Source: Bacteroidales bacterium (GTDB taxonomy: Bacteria; Bacteroidota; Bacteroidia; Bacteroidales; WCHB1-69). Taken from it: a DNA stretch of 64,000 nt. Position numbers and translations under genes: made by a program. This document shows, piece by piece, positions 57,365 to 64,000 of this stretch. The notes under the pieces are model-generated. The model worked only from the letters and a program-made list of their open reading frames with translations. It had not been told where the DNA came from and ran no database searches. The stretch is from the NCBI GenBank assembly GCA_017395245.1, contig JAFPVR010000111.1, positions 1 to 64,000 of the forward strand. The letters are read 5' to 3'. The stretch's first letter is position 1; every line of letters begins with the position of its first letter.

Positions 57365-58683
57365 ATCGCGAAATCCTCCGTATATCCATCCCAAGCATTG
57401 TGACCAATATCACCGTGCCGCTCCTTGGCATGGTGGATTTGGCGATTGTGGGCCATATCGGCGACGCGGGCTATATCGCAGCCATTGCGTTGGCTACGAT
57501 GGTTTTCAACCTGATTTACTGGAACTTCGGATTCCTGCGGGCAGGCACGACGGGGCTTACGGCGCAGGCTTTCGGGGCGGAAGACAAGGAGGAGTACCTC
57601 AATGTGCTGGTGCGCGGCATTGCCATCGCGCTATCGGCGGCGGTGCTGCTCCTGCTGTTGCAGTGGCCCATTGCATTGCTCTGCAAACGGTTCATACACA
57701 GCTCCCCGACGACCATCAGCCTCATGCTCACCTACTTCTACATTCGTATCTGGGCGGCGCCGGCCACCATCAGCCTCTACGTGCTGAAGGGTTGGTTCCT
57801 CGGGATGCAGAATGCGGCATCCCCAATGTGGATTGCCACGATTCTCAATCTGGTGAACATCGTCTTCAGCTTGCTCTTTGTCTATGCTTTCGACGCAGGC
57901 ATCGCAGGCGTGGCGTGGGGGTCCGTGGTGGCGCAGTACAGCGGTCTGCTGCTCGCCGTCATCATCTGGATTCGCCGCTACGGCCACCTCTGGCACGACA
58001 TCCGCTGGCGGGCCGCGCTGCAACTTCGCAAGATGGTCCGTTTCTTCAAGGTCAACGCCGATATTTTCTTGCGCTCGCTCTGCCTGATTGCGGTCTTCAC
58101 ATTCATCCCCTACATTTCTGCCGATATGGGCGAGGAAATCCTTGCCGCCAACACCCTGCTGATGCAGCTTTTCACGCTCACGTCGTACGTCATGGACGGG
58201 TTCGCTTATGCGGGTGAGTCGTTGGTGGGCAAGTACGTGGGGGCGCGGAACTCGGAACTGTTGCACAAGGTTGTCCGCCTCTTGGTCTGGTGGGGCGTCG
58301 CGTTAGCGGTCTTTTTCACGCTGTTGTTCTTTTTCGGCGGTGAGGCGCTGTTGCGGGTGCTCGCCAAGGACGAGGAGGTCATCGGCACGGCGATGCAGTT
58401 CATGTTCTGGACCTACTTGCTGCCGTTCACTGGCTTCGCGGCCTTCATTTACGACGGCATCTACATCGGGGCCACCGCCTCCGCCGCCATGCGCAACGTG
58501 ATGTTCGTCGCCACAGCCGTCTTCTTTGCCCTCTATTACGCGCTGGTCGCCCGCTGGGGCAACCATGCCCTCTGGTTCGCTTTCATCTTCTTCCTGATTT
58601 TCCGCGGCGGGTTGATGATTTTAGGGGAGCGGCGCTATGTGTTCGGGTCGGTCGAATTTAGCAGACAAGAAATCAATGAGTAA
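57361..58683 (+). CDS. MATE-family efflux transporter
   Basis: A 440-aa inner-membrane antiporter of the MATE/DinF type with twelve hydrophobic segments: NITVPLLGMVDLAIVGHIGDAGYIAAIALATMVFN at the start, GFLRAGTTGLTAQAFGAED, GWFLGMQNAASPMWIATILNLVNI and DGFAYAGESLVGKYVGARN. It exports cationic or organic compounds coupled to Na+ or H+. It overlaps the YwqK-repeat gene by 4 bp and the next gene by 8 bp, so all three are translationally linked. Confidence 0.93.
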   Translation: MNREILRISIPSIVTNITVPLLGMVDLAIVGHIGDAGYIAAIALATMVFNLIYWNFGFLRAGTTGLTAQAFGAEDKEEYLNVLVRGIAIALSAAVLLLLLQWPIALLCKRFIHSSPTTISLMLTYFYIRIWAAPATISLYVLKGWFLGMQNAASPMWIATILNLVNIVFSLLFVYAFDAGIAGVAWGSVVAQYSGLLLAVIIWIRRYGHLWHDIRWRAALQLRKMVRFFKVNADIFLRSLCLIAVFTFIPYISADMGEEILAANTLLMQLFTLTSYVMDGFAYAGESLVGKYVGARNSELLHKVVRLLVWWGVALAVFFTLLFFFGGEALLRVLAKDEEVIGTAMQFMFWTYLLPFTGFAAFIYDGIYIGATASAAMRNVMFVATAVFFALYYALVARWGNHALWFAFIFFLIFRGGLMILGERRYVFGSVEFSRQEINE

Positions 58684-61045
58684 AAAAGCCAAAATAACGG
58701 CAGCGGTAGTCGGCGGGGTGATCCTCCTCACCGTTGGGGCGTTCGCGATTTTCGGACGGCATAGCAGGGTGATGGAGAGCATCAAGCAGCAGACCGCCGT
58801 CATTCTCAAGAAAGAGTACATTCCCAACCAGAATGTGGATTTGGAGACCACACTGGCGTTCCAGAAGGCGGACTCCCTCTATGACGACTTCCGGAAACAT
58901 TTTCGGATGCACTACCAGACCCTTGCCACAGCCACCTTCCCCGACAGCAGCCGCCTCATCCTCATTGCCGAGCCCGCCCCTTTCTTCGAGCCCGACAGCT
59001 TGGAGTCCATTTGCAGCCGGTTCACGCATCAGACTTCGCGACGGACTTTCAAGATCGGCTACGACGGGCACGTCACCGATATGGCCATTGTATTGGCCAA
59101 TGCTACAACAGAGAATCTTAACAACCTGATAACCAAACTGTCAAGGCAGCTCTACCTTTCCGATTACAAGCCCAACGCCCTCGACCTTTTGGACGGGGAG
59201 AAACGCCGTTATTTCACGGACGAGAACCTGGACTACCAGATTACACTTGGCGAGTTCGACGACTGGTTCTTTGCCGCCGGGGAAGCCTTTATTGATGATG
59301 CCGATACAGCTAACGATTTGACGGTCAGCGATATGTTCAATCAGAAGCGGTGTGGGGTTTTCTTCAGCCGTGAGCCGGGATTGGTGGCCTGGAGCATCCG
59401 TCGCGACAGCGATCTCTCCGAGCAGACCGAGGACATCCGCCGGTTTGCCCTCGATGCCGACCTTATCCTCGGTGCCCTGCGGGATTCCACCACCTTGGTG
59501 GTCATCGGACGTGAGCGCGAGGCCTCGTTGGAAGCACTGCCGCCGTTGCGCGTGGAAACCGTCCTTTTGGTAGCCTCCATCAGCAGCAAGGAGCTCTCGC
59601 AAAGCCTTGACATCAACGACTGCATGGCCGGCAAGATGGGCAACGGTCGCGACTGGTGCCCCACCTACCTCAGTCGCGAGTTGGAGAACACCGAGTTAGG
59701 GCATCTGCTCACTATCACCGATGTGCTGCTTAAGGACTGGTCGGAGAACGGCACCATCCAGGAGGCCAGCTACAAGTATCCCTCCCCGGGCCGTTTCCCC
59801 TTCGACCGACCGCTTTTCAAAAAGTTGGGACTCAACGAGTTAGTTTATAACTGGAACACCGCCAACACGATGTACGCCATCGACCTGCCGGAATACACGA
59901 TTTACACGCTCAACCGCACGGGCGCGCTGCCGGTCTCCTATTTCCATTCGCAGAGCAGCGCTACCAGTGTCGGGGCGCAGTACGAGCGGCAGGCCGGCAA
60001 CTATTTCGCCCGCTCCGGCAACACCGACATCGCCCGTGTGGTACAGTATGTCGCATTCTACCAGCTCTTTATGGACAACGGTGTCACCTACAAGGGCGAC
60101 CTGCTTCATTCGTCGTTCCCGTCGAACAAGCCTTACCTGTTAGTCAAGCCCTGCCGTGACTTGATGGATATGCTCAAAAATCTGACAGACAGCCAAATAG
60201 ACATGATTTCCGATACGCTCACAAGCCTGCATTTCACCGCGTACGGGGAGGAGCAGGTCAACAAGCAGCTGCGACAGAACGAGCGTGACTACAACTTTAC
60301 ATACACGGATGAGCACCAACGGGAGATTTACAAGGATGTGAACCGGCGCGAGAAGGCGTCGATGGCCGAGGAGTTCCGTAGCGTGCGGTCGATGCTGAAG
60401 GGACTTTCCGAAGAGGAGTACACGAAGTTGGTGCGCTACCTCGCTTATCCGCGCGGTACGACCGTCAACAGCCGCGAGACTTACAATCGAATGCTGAAAG
60501 CGCAGAAGGTCAACAACCTCCTGCGGCACATTGGCAAGAACAATCTCCCGCTGTTAGGCATCGATTTGGCGAATGTGCGGGATTACTTTGTAGGCAGTTT
60601 GCGCAACAGCGGCGGTCGCTACCTGAAGACGCCTTCGGTGATTGTCACGTACAACGACCTGAACACCACGGGCGGCCACAATATCTCCTCGAAAATCAGC
60701 AGGGTAGGGAGCACTACGAATTACAAGCGTTATAGTGGCGGCAGCGAACCGGTGGCGCAGGTTACTCCTCCGCCCGCTTCTGAAAGGCCGTCGCAGCCAT
60801 CGGCGAGCCAACCATCCACGGGCTCGAAACCGTCATCCTCTGCCAAACCTTCCTCGGGCGCCAAACCCGCTTCTGGCAGTCGGCCATCCTCTGGCAGCAA
60901 ACCCCCGACAACATCCAAGCCTTCCGGCAGTTCATCGTCTTCAACTTCGGCTAAGAGCAGTGCTGCCCGCCCAGCTTCATCCGGCAGTGCCCGTCCGCGC
61001 ACGAGCGTAGTCGGCGGTGGCGCGAGAACGTCGCGGGGGTTCTGA
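58676..61045 (+). CDS. Large membrane-anchored hypothetical protein with Ser/Pro-rich tail
   Basis: A 789-aa protein. A single N-terminal anchor or uncleaved signal (ITAAVVGGVILLTVGAFAIFG, residues 6-26) is followed by about 660 residues without a confidently recognised domain; the arrangement resembles DUF3352-like exported proteins. The last 110 residues are a low-complexity tail rich in Ser, Pro and Lys (SKPSS, AKPASGSRPSSG, TSKPSGSSSSS) ending GGGARTSRGF. The ATG at 58676 is inside the MATE gene's last codons. A hairpin terminator follows the stop. The tail could cross the cell wall or bind polyanions; this is conjecture. Confidence 0.75.
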   Translation: MSKKAKITAAVVGGVILLTVGAFAIFGRHSRVMESIKQQTAVILKKEYIPNQNVDLETTLAFQKADSLYDDFRKHFRMHYQTLATATFPDSSRLILIAEPAPFFEPDSLESICSRFTHQTSRRTFKIGYDGHVTDMAIVLANATTENLNNLITKLSRQLYLSDYKPNALDLLDGEKRRYFTDENLDYQITLGEFDDWFFAAGEAFIDDADTANDLTVSDMFNQKRCGVFFSREPGLVAWSIRRDSDLSEQTEDIRRFALDADLILGALRDSTTLVVIGREREASLEALPPLRVETVLLVASISSKELSQSLDINDCMAGKMGNGRDWCPTYLSRELENTELGHLLTITDVLLKDWSENGTIQEASYKYPSPGRFPFDRPLFKKLGLNELVYNWNTANTMYAIDLPEYTIYTLNRTGALPVSYFHSQSSATSVGAQYERQAGNYFARSGNTDIARVVQYVAFYQLFMDNGVTYKGDLLHSSFPSNKPYLLVKPCRDLMDMLKNLTDSQIDMISDTLTSLHFTAYGEEQVNKQLRQNERDYNFTYTDEHQREIYKDVNRREKASMAEEFRSVRSMLKGLSEEEYTKLVRYLAYPRGTTVNSRETYNRMLKAQKVNNLLRHIGKNNLPLLGIDLANVRDYFVGSLRNSGGRYLKTPSVIVTYNDLNTTGGHNISSKISRVGSTTNYKRYSGGSEPVAQVTPPPASERPSQPSASQPSTGSKPSSSAKPSSGAKPASGSRPSSGSKPPTTSKPSGSSSSSTSAKSSAARPASSGSARPRTSVVGGGARTSRGF

Positions 61046-61048
61046 GAA

Positions 61049-61080
61049 CGAAAAGGGGAACCCTTCCGGATTCCCTTTTC
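61049..61080 (+). terminator. Terminator of the MATE operon
   Basis: GAAAAGGGGAA and TTCCCTTTTC pair around CCCTTCCGGA, 4 bp after the stop codon. The T-tract is part of the stem. Confidence 0.65.
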
Positions 61081-61082
61081 AA

Positions 61083-61145
61083 GATTCAGGTTTCAAGTTT
61101 CAAGATTCAGGTTTCGCTTGAAACATGAAACCTGAATCTTGAAAC
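61083..61145. repeat. Nine-unit heptamer array with an internal inversion
   Basis: GATTCAG, GTTTCAA, GTTTCAA, GATTCAG, GTTTCGC, then the complementary orientation TTGAAAC, ATGAAAC, CTGAATC, TTGAAAC, all in one 7-bp register. The two halves can pair into a long imperfect hairpin between two convergent genes. Confidence 0.8.
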
Positions 61146-61151
61146 ATATAC

Positions 61152-61208
61152 AATAAGGGGAACCCTCACGAGTTCCCCTTATTCATAATTCAGCATTCAA
61201 CATTCATC
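61152..61208 (-). terminator. Terminator of the T9SS cargo gene plus ATTCAGC heptamers
   Basis: On the minus strand AATAAGGGGAAC and GTTCCCCTTATT form a 12-bp stem (61152-61183). Between it and the gene lie four heptamers ATTCATA, ATTCAGC, ATTCAAC, ATTCATC (61181-61208); the gene's TGA stop (61207-61209) overlaps the last unit. Confidence 0.75.
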
Positions 61209-64000
61209 ATTTCTTGACGAACGTCTTCGTCACCATGCCCTCTTCCGTCGTCACGCGCACGAAATACATGCCGTTGGCCAGGCCGGAAACGTTGATGCGG
61301 GTCGGGTTTTCGGTAACGATAGCCGTGTTGATCAGTTTACCATACACATCGTACACCTCAACGGCCTCGATTTGTACATTGTACATTGTACATTGTACAT
61401 TGACCACCTCCTTCGCCGGGTTCGGGTAGAGGTTCACACTGTTGGCGAGCCAGCTGTCGATGCCGGTGGTCGTGGTGCCGGTCACGGCGGAGCTCCATGC
61501 ACTCAGGTTGCCGTCGCCGCAGTTGGCCTGCACCTGGATGCTGTAGGTGGTCTCCGGTTGTAATCCGTTGATGGTGTAGCTGTTGGTGTTGGAGGTTGCG
61601 CTACTGAGGGTGCCGCCTGCCGCACTGTACTGGATGTTCCAGCTGTTGACGTTGGCATCGGCATCCCAGGTGACGGTGATGCTCTCGTCGGTAACAGCAC
61701 TGACTGTCAGGCCGGTGGGCACGTCGCAAGGCTCCGGCGGCGTGTCTCCGTTCTCGGTCGTGAAGGTCAGCTCGCTGCCCTCAACGGTTGTTCCGTCGAA
61801 GGTGATGAACGCCTTGAAGGTGTAGCTGGTATTGGGTGTCAGGTTCGTCAGATCGGCCGTGAAGGTGTTACCCGTGCCGGTACCCGCAATCTGCGTGTAG
61901 GTGCCGCCCGTGGTGGCTTTCCACTCGAAGCCCTTGGCCGTGATGGTCACGTTGTCGGGGTTCGTGATGCTGGCGTTCAGCGTGGCCGTGGTCTGCGCGA
62001 TGGACGAGGCCGCAAGGGTGGTCACTGTCGGATCCGTGACGACCGGGGCACCGCCGCAGTTGGGCGTGAAACCGAAACCGGTGTACGTCGTCATGTCGGA
62101 GACCGTGTACAGCACGGTTTCGTCGGGAGCCGCGATGGAGAATCCGACTTCATCGGGATAGTTGCCGGGAAACCATACGATAACGGTGGAGTCGCCGTTG
62201 CAGAGGTTCACAATCTCCGTGCCGGCAGAGCCGCTCGTTAAACCGATGGTAGCCACGGTGACACCGCCCTGTCTCACTTCGATGTAACCGCCGTTCCAGC
62301 CGTCGCCGTAGCCGTCGGTGAGGTTGAAGGTGTAGGCGCACTGGTTCGATGTGTCGCAAAGCGAGGTGGTGAACGAGGTGGGAAGGGTCCAGCCGCTGGC
62401 CTCGCTGTTGCCGCAGTCAGACTGCACCTGCACGGTGTAGGCGGTGCCGGAGGTGAGACCGGTCACGGTGAAGGGATTCGTGGTGGCGGTCACGGTGTTC
62501 TCCGTGGTGCCGTCACTGAACTTGATATACCAGGTGCTGGCTTCGCCGTTCTCCGTCCAGGAAATGTCGGCAGAGGTCATGTTTAGGTTGGTGACGGTCA
62601 CAGCGGTCGGGGTCGGACAGGCCGGAATCTCTTCCAGAACAACATCGTCCATGGAGATGCGGGAGGAGGCATACTCGGGAGCCACGGTCTTGAACGCGAC
62701 GTAGGTACCGGTGCCCGTGTAGTTTTCAAACGTGACAACGATGGGGTCGTTGCCATAAACGTTCGGCAGGGACACCGTTTCCACATTGGTGAACGTGGAA
62801 GCGTCGTGCGGGTCTGTCATCACACCCACTTGCAGGGATACCGCTCCGCTGTAGTCGTTTGTGTTGGCGTAGAACGAAACTTCCAGATTCTGGATATTGA
62901 GCGCATTGGGGTCGATAGCCGGCATGATGGCTATGCTGCTGCCGTAATAGTTGTAGAAATAGAGGGAGTTGATGCCGTCGTGAGCGTAATCCGAATAGTT
63001 TTCGACATACGGGTACTGGGAGTAGGAGTCGCCGGAAATACGGTGCCAGCAGAGCACGTACGGGTAGGAGATTCCCACAATGTTGCTTTCGAAATCCCAG
63101 GTTTGCGGCACTGTGGTGAGCTGCAGACACTCCGTCATGAAGTTGACAGGAATTGACCACGCGCTGGTGTCGTTGGCGCTGCAGATGGTGTTGGCCTTCA
63201 CCACATAGTTGGTGGCGGGTGTCAAACCATTGATGGTCACAATCGTATCGCTGACCGTGAAGATGGAGTCATTGATGTTGACTTGCCATAGGTTATCAAA
63301 TTCGGTGGCGGGTGTGATGCCGATGGTCACGGTGGTGGCACCGTTGGCGAGGAGTTCGACCGCAACAGGTCTGGCGCAGGAAACCGTCGTGACGGCCAGG
63401 TTGTCAATGGCGGCGGAAGGTTGGGTGCCTACGCTGAGGTCGTTACGCCACAAGAAGTAGAGACGCTTCGTGGCGTTGGCGTAGCTGCCGTCCAGGACAA
63501 TGTTCTCCGTCTGCCAGGTTGACTGCTGGTTGAAAAATCCCAGCAGGGCGGAACCGGAGGGGTTGTCGTAGGAACCGGCATTCACGGAGGTGGGATTCCC
63601 GATAAAGACCTTCATGTAGTCGTATGTGGATTCACCATAGCCTCTCCAGTCGAAGGAGATGTTGAACTGGTCGGCGTCGGGGAACTGGATGTCGCGGTAA
63701 GCCCAAACGGCCGAGGAAGCAGTAACGTCATAGTCGTTTGTCGCGCCGCTGTCGGAAGAGACATACAAGCCGTACATCCCGTTGGTAGTGTTGTTGGCGG
63801 CCGTGTCAAAAACCCAGATGTTCGGCTCGGAGCCGTTCACAAGCGTCCAATGGGCATTCTCCACCGTGTCCTCGAAGTTGCAGATGTAGGGCAGTTGAAC
63901 GGCTTCAGTCAGCAGTGTGGTGAACGTGAAGGGAGCGGACCAGATGGAATTCTCCGAACCGCAAAGGGTTCTCACGAAAATCGTGTAGGAGGTGTTCGCG
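61207..64000 (-). CDS. T9SS-secreted multi-domain protein (fibronectin type III-like), 5' end outside the window
   Basis: At least 930 residues; the start lies beyond position 64000. It contains several fibronectin type III-like modules (ATNYVVKANTICSANDTSAWSIPVNFMT; SGTAYTVQVQSDCGNSEASGWTLPTSF; PETTYSIQVQANCGDGNLSAWSSAVTGTT), two jelly-roll-like regions (FEDTVENAHWTLVNGSEPNIW; WDFESNIVGISYPYVLCWHRISGDSY) and a type IX C-terminal sorting domain (VNLYPNPAKEVVNVQ ... MYFVRVTTEEGMVTKTFVKK). Such proteins are exported through the T9SS and attached to the surface. No catalytic module is seen in the visible part. A GTACATT heptamer array lies inside the sorting domain. Confidence 0.9.
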   Translation of the reverse strand, partial: ANTSYTIFVRTLCGSENSIWSAPFTFTTLLTEAVQLPYICNFEDTVENAHWTLVNGSEPNIWVFDTAANNTTNGMYGLYVSSDSGATNDYDVTASSAVWAYRDIQFPDADQFNISFDWRGYGESTYDYMKVFIGNPTSVNAGSYDNPSGSALLGFFNQQSTWQTENIVLDGSYANATKRLYFLWRNDLSVGTQPSAAIDNLAVTTVSCARPVAVELLANGATTVTIGITPATEFDNLWQVNINDSIFTVSDTIVTINGLTPATNYVVKANTICSANDTSAWSIPVNFMTECLQLTTVPQTWDFESNIVGISYPYVLCWHRISGDSYSQYPYVENYSDYAHDGINSLYFYNYYGSSIAIMPAIDPNALNIQNLEVSFYANTNDYSGAVSLQVGVMTDPHDASTFTNVETVSLPNVYGNDPIVVTFENYTGTGTYVAFKTVAPEYASSRISMDDVVLEEIPACPTPTAVTVTNLNMTSADISWTENGEASTWYIKFSDGTTENTVTATTNPFTVTGLTSGTAYTVQVQSDCGNSEASGWTLPTSFTTSLCDTSNQCAYTFNLTDGYGDGWNGGYIEVRQGGVTVATIGLTSGSAGTEIVNLCNGDSTVIVWFPGNYPDEVGFSIAAPDETVLYTVSDMTTYTGFGFTPNCGGAPVVTDPTVTTLAASSIAQTTATLNASITNPDNVTITAKGFEWKATTGGTYTQIAGTGTGNTFTADLTNLTPNTSYTFKAFITFDGTTVEGSELTFTTENGDTPPEPCDVPTGLTVSAVTDESITVTWDADANVNSWNIQYSAAGGTLSSATSNTNSYTINGLQPETTYSIQVQANCGDGNLSAWSSAVTGTTTTGIDSWLANSVNLYPNPAKEVVNVQCTMYNVQIEAVEVYDVYGKLINTAIVTENPTRINVSGLANGMYFVRVTTEEGMVTKTFVKK
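61374..61401. repeat. Four GTACATT heptamers within the T9SS sorting domain
   Basis: Four perfect 7-bp copies (28 bp) encode the segment around VQCTMYNVQ between the first strand (NPAKEVVNV) and IEAVEVYDVYGK of the sorting domain. Unlike the intergenic arrays this one is translated; gain or loss of single units would frameshift the sorting signal. Confidence 0.85.

Overview
The window reads as a chromosome segment of an uncultured Bacteroidales bacterium. Evidence: start sites preceded by the Bacteroidetes -7 promoter word TAnnTTTG and little Shine-Dalgarno signal, type IX secretion (T9SS) C-terminal domains, a GldH-like gliding lipoprotein, TonB receptors and OMP beta-barrels with carboxypeptidase-regulatory-like N-termini, an FHS-type sugar transporter, and a lysine 5,6-aminomutase operon typical of amino-acid-fermenting Bacteroidales. 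There are no rRNA genes, no tRNA I could recognise, no intact transposase and no CRISPR array.

Layout. 0.2-7.2 kb: anaerobic catabolism on the minus strand, 2-oxoacid:ferredoxin oxidoreductase (korA-korB) and lysine 5,6-aminomutase (kamD, a Tudor-like protein of unknown role, kamE). 7.2-24.3 kb: a core block with a PorT-like barrel and lipoprotein, MgtC, glycosyltransferase, flippase, methyltransferase, nucleoside phosphorylase, periplasmic binding protein, PriA, glycogen branching enzyme, HisRS, DUF389 and an MFS transporter. 24.4-26.5 kb: an AT-richer HindVP-like restriction-modification pair. 26.5-33.2 kb: PspC, two outer-membrane receptors, GldH-like lipoprotein, RNase H. 33.2-42.8 kb: an accessory zone of decayed and truncated genes (WYL regulator, DUF4062-ATPase, DUF1848, AlbA_2-type ATPases, frameshifted T9SS cargo, TcmP and DUF5131 remnants). 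43.1-64 kb: core again, with fructose-bisphosphate aldolase, a TPP riboswitch ahead of a TonB receptor, MscS channel, DedA-like protein, an Fe-S/aldo-keto reductase operon, VOC and HdrC-like proteins, a YwqK-repeat protein with a LytTR-like tail, MATE transporter, a large exported protein and the 3' part of a large T9SS cargo gene.

The most unusual content is between and at the edges of genes. (1) About fifteen arrays of degenerate 7-bp repeats, each with its own word (TAACTGC, GTGAATT, TTTGACC, GTTTACA, ATTCAGC, GATTCAG and so on); nine start at or within a few bases of a stop codon, and most words contain a stop triplet in the sense of the upstream gene, so a 7-bp period puts stops in all frames. 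(2) Nine 28-nt palindromes plus one degenerate copy, with constant 9-nt arms (GTAGAGACG / CGTCTCTAC) and a different self-complementary 10-nt core at most sites; one sits in frame inside a ferredoxin gene and two supply the stop codon of a gene. (3) The TPP-controlled TonB receptor has three of these heptamers between its only good ATG and its signal peptide, and the ATG is out of frame by an amount that losing one heptamer would correct, which looks like a phase-variation switch. No complete new defence or catalytic system was found. Several frameshifts fall in homopolymers and could be assembly errors.
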